NCBI GenBank assembly: GCA_022257805.1
Contig: JAKOPB010000008.1
Location: 1 to 11,286, forward strand
Length of the DNA: 11,286 bases
Reading direction: 5' to 3'
Source of the DNA: Nanobdellati archaeon
GTDB lineage: Archaea; Aenigmatarchaeota; Aenigmatarchaeia; PWEA01
In this document: positions 1 to 6,556 of the stretch, one piece after another
Numbering within the stretch: position 1 is the first letter of the stretch
Layout of the letters: the number at the start of each line of letters is the position of its first letter
Notes under the pieces: generated by a model
What the model was told of the DNA's origin: nothing
Database searches by the model: none
Seen by the model: only the letters and a program-made list of their open reading frames with translations
Position numbers and translations under genes: made by a program

Positions 1-92
1 AAGCGGGTTACCGGGCAGTTCGTTCTGTCTACTCGGCTACAGCAGTTAAAACCGATGCACCCTTTTCAGAACTGATCAAGGCGATGGAGTAG
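1..92 (+). CDS. 3' end of an unidentified protein gene (partial)
   Basis: The frame whose first whole codon is at position 3 stays open through 29 codons and ends with TAG at 90-92; the other two plus frames stop earlier or give less plausible residues. The visible C-terminus contains a basic/aromatic stretch (GYRAVRSVYSATAVKTDAPF) followed by a short amphipathic tail ending SELIKAME. I do not recognise the family. The stop codon is immediately followed by the stop codon of the minus-strand gene at 93, the same end-to-end convergent arrangement seen twice more in this window, which supports this frame being real. The rest of the gene lies to the left of the window. Confidence 0.5.
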   Translation, partial: AGYRAVRSVYSATAVKTDAPFSELIKAME

Positions 93-296
93 TTACCACA
101 CTTCTGCAGGAGCTTTTTCTTTTTCTTCCTCTTCTTCGAGGGCACTTGCTATAGGGCATTCTCCGTTTCTCTTCCAGAAGCACCTGTCGTCGAAGCACTC
201 CTTCATACCCTCGTACATGAAACATTCCTCTACTGTATCGCCTTCTCTAACTACAGTCGGTTTCTTGACTCTAACAGCGTCCTTAAGTTCTCTCAT
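93..296 (-). CDS. Small four-cysteine protein, function unknown
   Basis: This codes for 67 residues from an ATG at 296. A GGTG element at 303-306 lies six bases upstream, which decides the start; an in-frame GTG at 305 would add three residues (Met-Cys-Lys) but would place the ribosome binding site inside the coding region. Four cysteines lie in the middle in the pattern C-x8-C-x4-C-x7-C, with aromatic and charged residues between them, and the tail is Glu-rich and probably disordered. Such spacing could bind zinc or an Fe-S cluster, but I recognise no named family. The gene starts 41 bases downstream of tfb on the same strand and may be cotranscribed with it. Its leader shares two sequence blocks with the leader of the HD phosphohydrolase gene at 9259. 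Confidence 0.7.
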   Translation of the reverse strand: MRELKDAVRVKKPTVVREGDTVEECFMYEGMKECFDDRCFWKRNGECPIASALEEEEEKEKAPAEVW

Positions 297-322
297 TTTA
301 CACACCCCACACCGGGAAATTA
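297..322 (-). promoter_or_regulatory. Ribosome binding site and conserved leader of the four-cysteine gene
   Basis: On the minus strand the leader reads TTTCCCGGT, two bases, then GGGGTGTGTAAA directly before the ATG. GGTG pairs with the archaeal 16S 3' end. The same two blocks occur upstream of the HD-domain gene (9260-9292), there separated by 13 bases instead of two. Confidence 0.6.
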
Positions 323-337
323 AGGCTTTGGAATATC

Positions 338-1297
338 CTAATCCTTGTTGTTATTCTCGTCTTCCTTTACCTTCTTCTCAACTTCGTCCTCTATACCAAG
401 CGTCTCTACAATCTCCTTGTACCTGTTACGTATGGTTACCTCAGTTGCATCAACTACATCTGCAACCTCTCTCTGGGTCTTCTTCTGTCCCGTGAGTACT
501 GCCGCTATGTACAGAGCAGCGGCAGCAACTCCAACAGGGCCTTTACCGGAGGTTATCTCCTGGTTCTTGGCCTTTTCCAGTATGTCTAGTGCCCTGGCCT
601 GTGCTTCGTCCGAGAGGCCGAGCATCGTCGAGAACCTGGGTATGTAGTCCTCTGGCTGCGAAGGCAGTATCCTTATACCCAGCTCCCTGCATACATAGCG
701 GTAGGTTCTTCCTATTTCTCTCCTGTCCACACCAGAAGCTTCTGTTATCTCGTCCAGCGTCCTTGGAGTCTTGTGCTGTCTCGCAACTGCATAGATAAGA
801 GCAGCTACAACGGCCTCCATAGATCTTCCTCTTACCAGTCCCTTGTCTACGGCCTTTTCGTACAGTATGGCCACCTCTTTATGAACGGACTGTGGAAGAC
901 CAAGGTACGACACCAGTCTCTTGAGCTCCGAAAGCGCGAAGGACAGATTCCTGTTCTTTGACTCCACTATCCTGGACTGCCATTTCTTCAGCCTCGAGTA
1001 CTGTGCCCTCTTGCTTGGGTTGACCTTGAAGAGCTCACCAGGTCCTTTACCTATCTTTGTGGTAACACCTTTATCGTGTTTTGTCGGGGTTAGAGGAGCG
1101 CCGGTCCTGGCTCTATTGGACCTCTGCTCCTGGTCGAATGCGCGCCACTCCTGTGTCATATCGATCATAGACTCCTCTATGACCTCTCCACACTCTGAGC
1201 AAGCCAGTTCACCTCTGGATGTGTTCTCCTCAAAGCTTGTGGACCCACATTCAGGACAGATCTTCTGTGTTTTTGCGGTTTTTTCACGAGCTGACAT
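338..1297 (-). CDS. tfb: Transcription initiation factor B (TFB/TFIIB)
   Basis: This 319-residue protein is the archaeal TFIIB homologue. It joins the TBP-TATA complex, reads the BRE element and recruits RNA polymerase. Residues 14-36 form the zinc ribbon, with C14PEC17 and C33SEC36. Residues 45-75 are the B-finger/B-reader region, with the typical WRAFDQEQ and RTGAPLT segments. Two cyclin-like repeats follow, about 108-205 and 206-302; the second ends in a helix-turn-helix near 273-295 (TQREVADVVDATEVTIRNRY) that contacts the BRE. Length is normal for the family. The C-terminal tail is short and charged. A TATA box (1354-1362) lies about 60 bases upstream of the start, and a second, stronger-looking BRE/TATA with a tandem repeat lies further out (1465-1500). 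Nothing suggests a divergent or degraded paralogue, so this is probably the main general TFB. Confidence 0.97.
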   Translation of the reverse strand: MSAREKTAKTQKICPECGSTSFEENTSRGELACSECGEVIEESMIDMTQEWRAFDQEQRSNRARTGAPLTPTKHDKGVTTKIGKGPGELFKVNPSKRAQYSRLKKWQSRIVESKNRNLSFALSELKRLVSYLGLPQSVHKEVAILYEKAVDKGLVRGRSMEAVVAALIYAVARQHKTPRTLDEITEASGVDRREIGRTYRYVCRELGIRILPSQPEDYIPRFSTMLGLSDEAQARALDILEKAKNQEITSGKGPVGVAAAALYIAAVLTGQKKTQREVADVVDATEVTIRNRYKEIVETLGIEDEVEKKVKEDENNNKD

Positions 1298-1353
1298 AAT
1301 ATCGATTGGTTTTTACCATTTAGTAGTAATCAAACATAACTTTGTATTGCTAG

Positions 1354-1362
1354 TATATAAAA
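1354..1362 (-). promoter_or_regulatory. Proximal TATA box of tfb
   Basis: The minus strand reads TTTTATATA here. Transcription would start near 1330, leaving a 5' untranslated region of roughly 30 bases before the ATG at 1297. The sequence just upstream (CCCCAAC) is only a weak match to a BRE. Confidence 0.5.
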
Positions 1363-1370
1363 GTTGGGGT

Positions 1371-1562
1371 TGATGTATTTACTGATCAGGAGTTACTTTG
1401 GATTCTTATAAAAAATTTTCTATTCTTGATTATATTTAATACACTACATAGATTCTTCCAAACACTATATAAAACTTTGGTAACCAAAACTTTGGTAACC
1501 TTCAGCAGCCGACGAACATAACCATAGTCCAAAAGCGACGGGAAGAAAAAGTGATACTGTCT
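1371..1562. other. Intergenic region between tfb and the 231-residue gene
   Basis: No credible gene is present on either strand. The stretch is AT-rich. It contains TATA-like sequences at 1405-1413 and 1465-1474, a run of six T on the minus strand near 1410-1417 that could end transcripts from the gene at 1563, and the tandem repeat at 1471-1500. I saw no tRNA or C/D-box signature. Confidence 0.5.
1465..1500 (-). promoter_or_regulatory. Tandem 15-base repeat with BRE/TATA, candidate distal tfb promoter
   Basis: The 15-base unit AAAACTTTGGTAACC occurs twice without a gap at 1471-1485 and 1486-1500. On the minus strand each unit reads GGTTACCAAAGTTTT, and the one nearer tfb runs straight into TATATAG, so ACCAAAG sits where a BRE would precede TTTTATATA. 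That is a good archaeal core promoter pointing toward tfb, with a start near 1440. The second copy lies one and a half helical turns upstream and carries the same BRE-like sequence. The reverse orientation (CTATATAAAA, plus strand) is also TATA-like, but no plus-strand gene follows. Confidence 0.5.
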
Positions 1563-2258
1563 CTACAGAGGATGTTCATGAAACTCATGGAGCTCCGGCC
1601 TCATATAAGCGTTGTATGAGACGTTTGCAACCTTCCGTCCTCTGGGAGGTTTCTGATAGAGTTTTTCCTCGACCTCATCATCCTCTTCAAGAACCTCGTT
1701 CACCAAATCCTTGTCCTTGGTCATATCAAAAAGCTTATCTATACTGAACTTCTTTCCCAGATCCCTGATGATTTCACTTGTGAAGAACTGTATCTCGGGG
1801 TTGAGAACCGCGTAGGAGTTTGGTGTTTTGGCGAGTTCAAGAAGTTCATCGTTTTTCATAGGTCCGTCGACGCACTTTCTGAAATACTTTCCATGCTTCA
1901 AACGTTTCATTGTATCCTTGTCCACGTACGGAAGCATGTCCTTCAGAAACCTAGGCAGGTTCACCCTGTTCGTGTTCTCGTATGTATCCCACCTGTCACT
2001 GTACTCAGGCTTTATAAACGCCTCCCTGCCTATCTCATCTCTTATTTCTTTGGCCTTCAAGAAATGGGGTCTATATTTGAGCTTCTTTTCGATCTCCATC
2101 ATATCTTCGATGGACTCGTCCTTTAGATGGCTTAGTTTGATATAATCAGAATCTTCCTCTGGAGCCGGGATTCCATCCGGGTACTCGAGATTGCTGTATC
2201 TCTTGTGGACTGACTCGTTAAACTCCAGCAGCTCAAAATCACGCAATAGAGATTCCAT
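1563..2258 (-). CDS. Hypothetical charged protein, 231 residues
   Basis: I do not recognise this protein. The frame is open much further upstream, but that part has shadow-like composition (Ser/Phe/Ile-rich) and lies antisense to cca. The ATG at 2258 is the sensible start, because a TATA box (minus strand TTTTTATAA, 2276-2284) lies about 22 bases upstream, making the mRNA leaderless or nearly so. The product is soluble, strongly charged and probably largely helical, with no signal peptide or membrane segment. Visible features are a Tyr/Pro/Asp-rich stretch near residues 20-40, a helix-rich centre (50-80, 100-130), a segment around 145-172 that looks folded (PNSYAVLNPEIQFFTSEIIR), a Glu/Asp-rich run at 188-199, and a C-terminal tail with KPPRGRK and several His. 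It is transcribed divergently from cca, with 142 bases between the starts. Confidence 0.8.
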   Translation of the reverse strand: MESLLRDFELLEFNESVHKRYSNLEYPDGIPAPEEDSDYIKLSHLKDESIEDMMEIEKKLKYRPHFLKAKEIRDEIGREAFIKPEYSDRWDTYENTNRVNLPRFLKDMLPYVDKDTMKRLKHGKYFRKCVDGPMKNDELLELAKTPNSYAVLNPEIQFFTSEIIRDLGKKFSIDKLFDMTKDKDLVNEVLEEDDEVEEKLYQKPPRGRKVANVSYNAYMRPELHEFHEHPL

Positions 2259-2275
2259 ACCCAGATGTAGTATTG

Positions 2276-2284
2276 TTATAAAAA
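2276..2284 (-). promoter_or_regulatory. TATA box of the 231-residue gene
   Basis: The minus strand reads TTTTTATAA. Its centre is about 22 bases from the ATG at 2258, so the transcript would begin at or within a few bases of the start codon. Confidence 0.5.
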
Positions 2285-2356
2285 TACTTAAGAATTTCGG
2301 TTCAGGGTCTAAACCGACCCAAAGGCCAAAAATCATGCTGATATCCCGGAAAGTCG

Positions 2357-2370
2357 CATAAAACTTTTTA
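2357..2370 (+). promoter_or_regulatory. TATA-like promoter of cca
   Basis: The sequence CATAAAACTTTTTA offers two overlapping TATA-like matches. Depending on which is used, transcription would start between about 2386 and 2394, just before the ATG at 2401, giving a very short leader with no ribosome binding site. Confidence 0.4.
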
Positions 2371-2400
2371 TTGATACAACTAGAAATAAACCTTGATACT

Positions 2401-3795
2401 ATGAGAGAAATTTTAAAGGATGTACTCGAAGATATAAACCCCGAACTGGATGAGATGAAGGGTCTCAAGCGAACCTGTGAGAACCTGGAAAGGGCCGGGG
2501 AGAAATATAAAAAGGAATACGGATACGAACCTCTATTCTGTGGATCCATAGCAAAGGACACCTGGCTGAAGAGCAAGAAGGATGTGGATCTTTTCCTTAT
2601 GTTTGACAGGGATATCGACATGGAAGAACTGGAGGAAAAAGGTCTGGAAGCCGGGAGAAGAATAGTTGAAAGTCTGGGTGGTGAGTGGGAGATCGCCTAC
2701 GCAGAGCATCCCTACGTACAGGGCGAGGTTAACGGATACGAGATCGATGTTGTACCGGCCTACGACACCGATCCTGACAACATAAAAAGTAGCGTGGACA
2801 GGACCCCCTGGCATGTTAAATGGGTTGAGAAAAACCTCAGCGATGAACAGCGTGACGAGGTACGGCTTCTCAAGAAGTTCACGAAGGAACATGGACTCTA
2901 CGGCAGTGACCTGAAGACCATGGGCTTCTCCGGATATCTCTGTGAAATACTTATAGAGGAGTACGGGGACTTCGAAGGTGTTCTGAAGGCCGCAAAGGAC
3001 TGGCATCCAGGAGAGGTAATCGATCCTGAGGAGCAGTTCAAGTCAAAGGACTACCTGAAAAGAAAGAAGTTCAAGGGAGATGTTCTTATAGTTATAGACC
3101 CTGTAGACAAGGACAGAAATGTTGCATCCGTCTTGTCGGACGAGAACTTCCTGTTATTCAGAAAGAGGGCAAGAAAGTTCGTAGAGGATCCGAGCAGGGA
3201 AAGGTTCTTCAAGGAAAAGCACAAGCCACTGTCGCTTCTGGATCTTCAGGAAAGGATAGATAGGAGAGGAACGGATTTTATGCTCGTAAAGTTCGATGCT
3301 CCCGACGTACACGACGACGTACTTTATCCACAGATGAGGAAGTTGAACGGACGATTAGAGGATATACTGGACGACGAGGGATTCGTAGTTCTCCGAAGGG
3401 ATGAATGGAGCAACGGTGAAGTCTGCGTACTGATACTCGAGCTGGAGGTTGATGAGCTTCCAAGGATGGACAAGAGACGCGGACCTCCGATATTTGACAA
3501 AAGAAACTCGAAGAAGTTCATAGAGAGATATGAAGGGGAACACAACCTTCTCGTAGAAGACGGAAAGTGGTATGCAGAGTATTTCCGGGAGTGGACCACG
3601 GCCCTTGATTTCGCAAAAGACCTTCTCCACGACGACGCGGAAACTCTCCAGGAGGAAGGGGTACCGAGACACCTGGCAGAAAAGATGAGCGAAGGTATCA
3701 CAATAGCAACCGGGGATCACTCCATACACATATTCGAGGAAGAGGAAGGACTGAGGGAGAAGATGGCGGAGTACTTCGAAAAGGATCTGGCGTAG
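2401..3795 (+). CDS. cca: CCA tRNA nucleotidyltransferase, archaeal class I
   Basis: This enzyme adds or repairs the 3' CCA end of tRNAs using CTP and ATP without a nucleic acid template. The 464-residue product shows the class I polymerase-beta fold signature: G48-S49 followed by AKDTWL, then D61-V-D63, with a third carboxylate at D116 in EIDVVPAY. Family-typical segments follow: SVDRTPWHVKWV (131-142), which belongs to the nucleotide-recognition region, and MGFSGYLCEILIEEYG (174-189) in the central domain. The C-terminal half matches the tail and body domains in length. An upstream TTG at 2371 is in frame but overlaps the promoter, so I chose the ATG at 2401, which is nearly leaderless. The gene heads a run of three tRNA genes, but argS downstream has its own promoter. 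Confidence 0.95.
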   Translation: MREILKDVLEDINPELDEMKGLKRTCENLERAGEKYKKEYGYEPLFCGSIAKDTWLKSKKDVDLFLMFDRDIDMEELEEKGLEAGRRIVESLGGEWEIAYAEHPYVQGEVNGYEIDVVPAYDTDPDNIKSSVDRTPWHVKWVEKNLSDEQRDEVRLLKKFTKEHGLYGSDLKTMGFSGYLCEILIEEYGDFEGVLKAAKDWHPGEVIDPEEQFKSKDYLKRKKFKGDVLIVIDPVDKDRNVASVLSDENFLLFRKRARKFVEDPSRERFFKEKHKPLSLLDLQERIDRRGTDFMLVKFDAPDVHDDVLYPQMRKLNGRLEDILDDEGFVVLRRDEWSNGEVCVLILELEVDELPRMDKRRGPPIFDKRNSKKFIERYEGEHNLLVEDGKWYAEYFREWTTALDFAKDLLHDDAETLQEEGVPRHLAEKMSEGITIATGDHSIHIFEEEEGLREKMAEYFEKDLA

Positions 3796-3799
3796 ATAT

Positions 3800-3818
3800 T
3801 TTGAGACAAAGTTTCAAA
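3800..3818 (+). terminator. Hairpin just after cca, possible 3' end signal
   Basis: TTTGAGAC (3800-3807) pairs with GTTTCAAA (3811-3818) around an AAA loop, eight pairs with one G-U, starting five bases after the cca stop. No T-run follows, so it is not a classical terminator. It could protect or define the mRNA 3' end. Confidence 0.3.
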
Positions 3819-3835
3819 TCTTGAAAACAGGGTCT

Positions 3836-3886
3836 CCAGATTTAAAACCGAAGAGTTTTTTAAATATCTGGAAGTTCTATTCCAGA
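3836..3886 (+). promoter_or_regulatory. argS promoter with overlapping inverted repeats
   Basis: A TATA-like stretch (TTTTTTAAATAT, 3855-3866) lies about 28 bases before the argS ATG. It is enclosed by CCAGATTTAAA (3836-3846) and TTTAAATATCTGG (3859-3871), an imperfect inverted repeat. A second, perfect inverted repeat, TCTGGAA (3867-3873) and TTCCAGA (3880-3886) with a six-base loop, ends three bases before the start codon. The pentamer CCAGA or its complement thus appears three times, flanking the TATA element and the predicted transcription start. Confidence 0.5.
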
Positions 3887-3889
3887 ACG

Positions 3890-5569
3890 ATGAGAGAGCT
3901 TGAACAAAAGATAAAGGAGGAGCTTGAATCGCTTCTTGAGATGGAGGTAAGAATCGAAGTTCCGGACACCATGGAACACGGAGACTACGCAACCAACGCA
4001 TGTCTTCGAAAGGCGAGCCGAGAGGGATCGGAGCCTTACAAGCTCGCAGAGGAGACCGTCGAAAAACTGGACGAAGACGAACTGGAGGGGGTAGAAGATG
4101 TTGAAGCAGCCGGACAGGGCTTCATAAACTTCTTTCTGGATAGGAACAAATACACGGAAAAACTTCTGGAGAAGATAAATAAAGAAGGCGAAGGTTATGG
4201 AGACTACAGCTTCGGAGAGGGTAAAACGGTCGTAATAGACTACTCATCTCCAAACGTCGGAAAGCCGATGCATATAGGCCACCTACGTTCCACCATAATC
4301 GGCGACTCCGTCTCCAGGATTCTCGAGTTCGTCGGCTACAACTGTGTAGGCATAAACCACCTGGGTGATATGGGGACGCAGTTCGGGAAGCTGATATACG
4401 CATACAGGAACTGGGGTGATGAAGAAGAGCTGGAAGAAGATCCCGTGGGATACCTCCTGGACCTTTACGTAAGGTTCCACGACGAGGCGGAAGAGGACGA
4501 AGAACTGGAGGAGGAGGCAAGGAAGTGGAGCAAAAGGTTGGAGGAAGGCGACGAAGAGGCGGAAAGGCTCTGGGAGAAATTCACCGAACACACGAAGAAA
4601 GGTCTAAAGGACACGTACTCCCGGCTGAATATAGAGTTCGACTCCTGGAAGGGGGAGAGGTTCTACAGGGACAAAACAGAAGACATCATAAATGAGGCGA
4701 TGGACAAGGGCGTTGCGAAGGAGGACGACGACGGCTCGATAATAATAGAAAGCGAAGAGGACGATACACCCTACTTGATACAGCGCAGCGACGGCGGTAC
4801 CCTTTACAGCACCAGGGAACTGGCTGCGATGAAGTACAGGAAGAAGGAATACAGCTTCGATAAGGCACTTTATGTGGTGGGCCAGCCACAGGAGAGGCAT
4901 TTCAAGAAGGCTTTTGAGGCGGCAGAGAAGATGGGTTATGCGAACAGAGACGAGCTGTTCCACGTAAAGTTCGGCATGATGTCCGTTCCCGAGGGTAGCC
5001 TGTCTACACGGAGCGGCAACATAATACTCCTCGAGGATGTCCTTGACAAGGCAAAGGAGAAGGCAATGGAAGCAGTGGAAGAGAAGAACCCTGATCTGGT
5101 TGGAAAGGAAGATGTTGCCGAGAAAGTAGGCGTCAGTGCTCTAAAGTACTTCGATCTATCGAAGAAGAGGACTACCAACATCAAGTTTTCCTGGGACGAA
5201 GCTTTAAGCTTCGAGGGTTCCTCCGGTCCCTACCTACAGTACTCTTACAGTAGGGCGTGTGGTATACTCGACAAAACCGGAAGCTCGAAAACACCTGGCT
5301 ACGAAGATATGGAAGACGTAGAGTTCGAACTGGTTAAAAAACTTGGAAGGTTCCACGTTCCTGTGCTTCAGGCAGCCGAAAAGTACGAACCACACAGGAT
5401 AGCTGTCTATCTTAACGGGCTATGTGAGCTCTTCAACGAGTTTTACCACGAGTGCAGGGTCAAGGGGTCCGAACACGAGGCAAGGAGGGTGGAGATAGTC
5501 AAAGCATTCAAACAGGTTCTCGGCAACGGACTTGGCCTTCTGAATATACCGAAACTTGAGGAGATGTAG
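3890..5569 (+). CDS. argS: Arginyl-tRNA synthetase
   Basis: This class I aminoacyl-tRNA synthetase charges tRNA-Arg. The 559-residue protein begins with the N-terminal tRNA-recognition (Add-1) domain, about residues 1-100, including EHGDYATNACL. The catalytic domain has the HIGH motif at 128-131 within SSPNVGKPMHIGHLRSTIIG, then the family segments NHLGDMGTQFGKL (156-168) and YVVGQPQERHF (328-338). The KMSKS position is the family variant SLSTRSGN (370-377). The helical anticodon-binding domain covers about 445-559, with SSGPYLQYSYSR at 444-455. Residues 176-235 carry a very Glu/Asp-rich segment. I start at the ATG at 3890; an in-frame ATG at 3821 would place the promoter repeats inside the protein. 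trmG10 follows 11 bases downstream, so the two probably share an mRNA. Confidence 0.97.
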   Translation: MRELEQKIKEELESLLEMEVRIEVPDTMEHGDYATNACLRKASREGSEPYKLAEETVEKLDEDELEGVEDVEAAGQGFINFFLDRNKYTEKLLEKINKEGEGYGDYSFGEGKTVVIDYSSPNVGKPMHIGHLRSTIIGDSVSRILEFVGYNCVGINHLGDMGTQFGKLIYAYRNWGDEEELEEDPVGYLLDLYVRFHDEAEEDEELEEEARKWSKRLEEGDEEAERLWEKFTEHTKKGLKDTYSRLNIEFDSWKGERFYRDKTEDIINEAMDKGVAKEDDDGSIIIESEEDDTPYLIQRSDGGTLYSTRELAAMKYRKKEYSFDKALYVVGQPQERHFKKAFEAAEKMGYANRDELFHVKFGMMSVPEGSLSTRSGNIILLEDVLDKAKEKAMEAVEEKNPDLVGKEDVAEKVGVSALKYFDLSKKRTTNIKFSWDEALSFEGSSGPYLQYSYSRACGILDKTGSSKTPGYEDMEDVEFELVKKLGRFHVPVLQAAEKYEPHRIAVYLNGLCELFNEFYHECRVKGSEHEARRVEIVKAFKQVLGNGLGLLNIPKLEEM

Positions 5570-5580
5570 GAAGGTTTGCT

Positions 5581-6555
5581 ATGAAGCTCCTGATTCTAGC
5601 TGGCGGTTTCCATGAGAAATTACCCTACGAAGAGCTGCGAAGCCTGGACCTGGATATCAAGAAAAGGAACGGGAGGATCGTGGTCGGTGAAACCGAAAAC
5701 GTGGAGAAACTAAAGAGGCTTGGATACTCGCACCTCGTTCTTGAATACCTTGGAAGCTTCGGGCTGGACGAAAAGCTGCCGTTTGATCCTAAAAAATACA
5801 TAGAAGGAAAGTTTGCCGCTCGGTTCAAAAAGCTCGGTTTTTCCGGGGACTTCGAGGAGAAGAAAGGAAAAATACTGGGGGAGCTGAATCCGAGTATAGA
5901 GACGGTCGATCTGAAGGACCCGGATACCACGTTCTACTTCCTGATGAAGGATAAGACAGTGTACGCAGGTAGACTCATCCACAGAATCGACCCGGACAGC
6001 TTCAAAGAAAGAGAATCGGAGTCAAGGCCCTACTCAAGACCCGTCTCCATACCTCCCAGGGAGGCACGCTGCTGGGTCAACCTGTCAGGAATCGAAAAAG
6101 GTGAGAGCCTTCTGGACCCGTTCTGTGGAACCGGTGGAATCCTCATGGAGGCAGGTCTCATCGGTTGTAAAGTTTACGGCTCCGACTCCGAGGCGGATAT
6201 GGTCTCCGGGAGTAGGATAAACCTGGACTACTACGGCCTTGGAGGCGAGGTAAAGAGATGCAAAGTACAGGAACTCGGCAAAAGGTGGGACAGAAGGTTC
6301 GATGCTGTGGTCATGGACCCGCCCTACGGACGCTCGGCAAGGGTAAGCGGTGATGAGATCGAAAGGCTTTACTCCGAGGCACTCGACCGGATACACGAGG
6401 TTCTCAAAGACGGAAGGAACTGTGTCTTCGGTGCACCAAAGAGTATAGAGCCGGGTCGGATAGTAGATGAAAAGAAGTTTTTGATAAAGAAAAGATTCGA
6501 GGAAAAGGTACACGGCGACCTAATAAGAGAAGTTTTCGTACTGGAGAAGATTTAA
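5581..6555 (+). CDS. tRNA (guanine-10-N2) methyltransferase, Trm-G10 type
   Basis: This is an archaeal THUMP-associated N2-methyltransferase expected to mono- or dimethylate G10 in tRNA using S-adenosylmethionine. The 324-residue protein has an N-terminal region resembling ferredoxin-like plus THUMP folds; residues 75-135 include KFAARFKKLG and TVDLKDPDTTFYFLM. The C-terminal Rossmann methyltransferase has RPYSRPVSIPPREARCWVNL at 149-168, the SAM-binding LLDPFCGTGGILMEA at 177-191 and the catalytic DPPYG at 246-250, which is the N-methylating D-P-P-Y signature. Length matches Trm-G10 enzymes of roughly 330 residues. The start follows an AGGAAGG ribosome binding site and lies 11 bases after the argS stop. 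A related THUMP methyltransferase acting at a different tRNA position cannot be fully excluded. Confidence 0.88.
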   Translation: MKLLILAGGFHEKLPYEELRSLDLDIKKRNGRIVVGETENVEKLKRLGYSHLVLEYLGSFGLDEKLPFDPKKYIEGKFAARFKKLGFSGDFEEKKGKILGELNPSIETVDLKDPDTTFYFLMKDKTVYAGRLIHRIDPDSFKERESESRPYSRPVSIPPREARCWVNLSGIEKGESLLDPFCGTGGILMEAGLIGCKVYGSDSEADMVSGSRINLDYYGLGGEVKRCKVQELGKRWDRRFDAVVMDPPYGRSARVSGDEIERLYSEALDRIHEVLKDGRNCVFGAPKSIEPGRIVDEKKFLIKKRFEEKVHGDLIREVFVLEKI

Positions 6556-6556
6556 C

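Noticed and set aside
1..18. GGGTTACCG shared with the leader near 9875
   Set aside because: Nine bases in 11 kb with no further similarity is probably chance.
2371..2400. TTG start for cca at 2371
   Set aside because: It overlaps the TATA-like promoter and lies upstream of the predicted transcription start; the ATG at 2401 fits family length.
2259..2621. A 121-residue upstream extension of the 231-residue gene
   Set aside because: It runs antisense through the start of cca and across both promoters, and its Ser/Phe/Ile-rich composition is typical of a shadow frame.
3821..3889. Upstream ATG for argS at 3821
   Set aside because: It would put the promoter and inverted repeats inside the protein and adds residues with no family counterpart.
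5000..5020. Missing KMSKS motif in argS as a defect
   Set aside because: The STRSG-type variant at this place is known in arginyl-tRNA synthetases, and all other motifs are intact.
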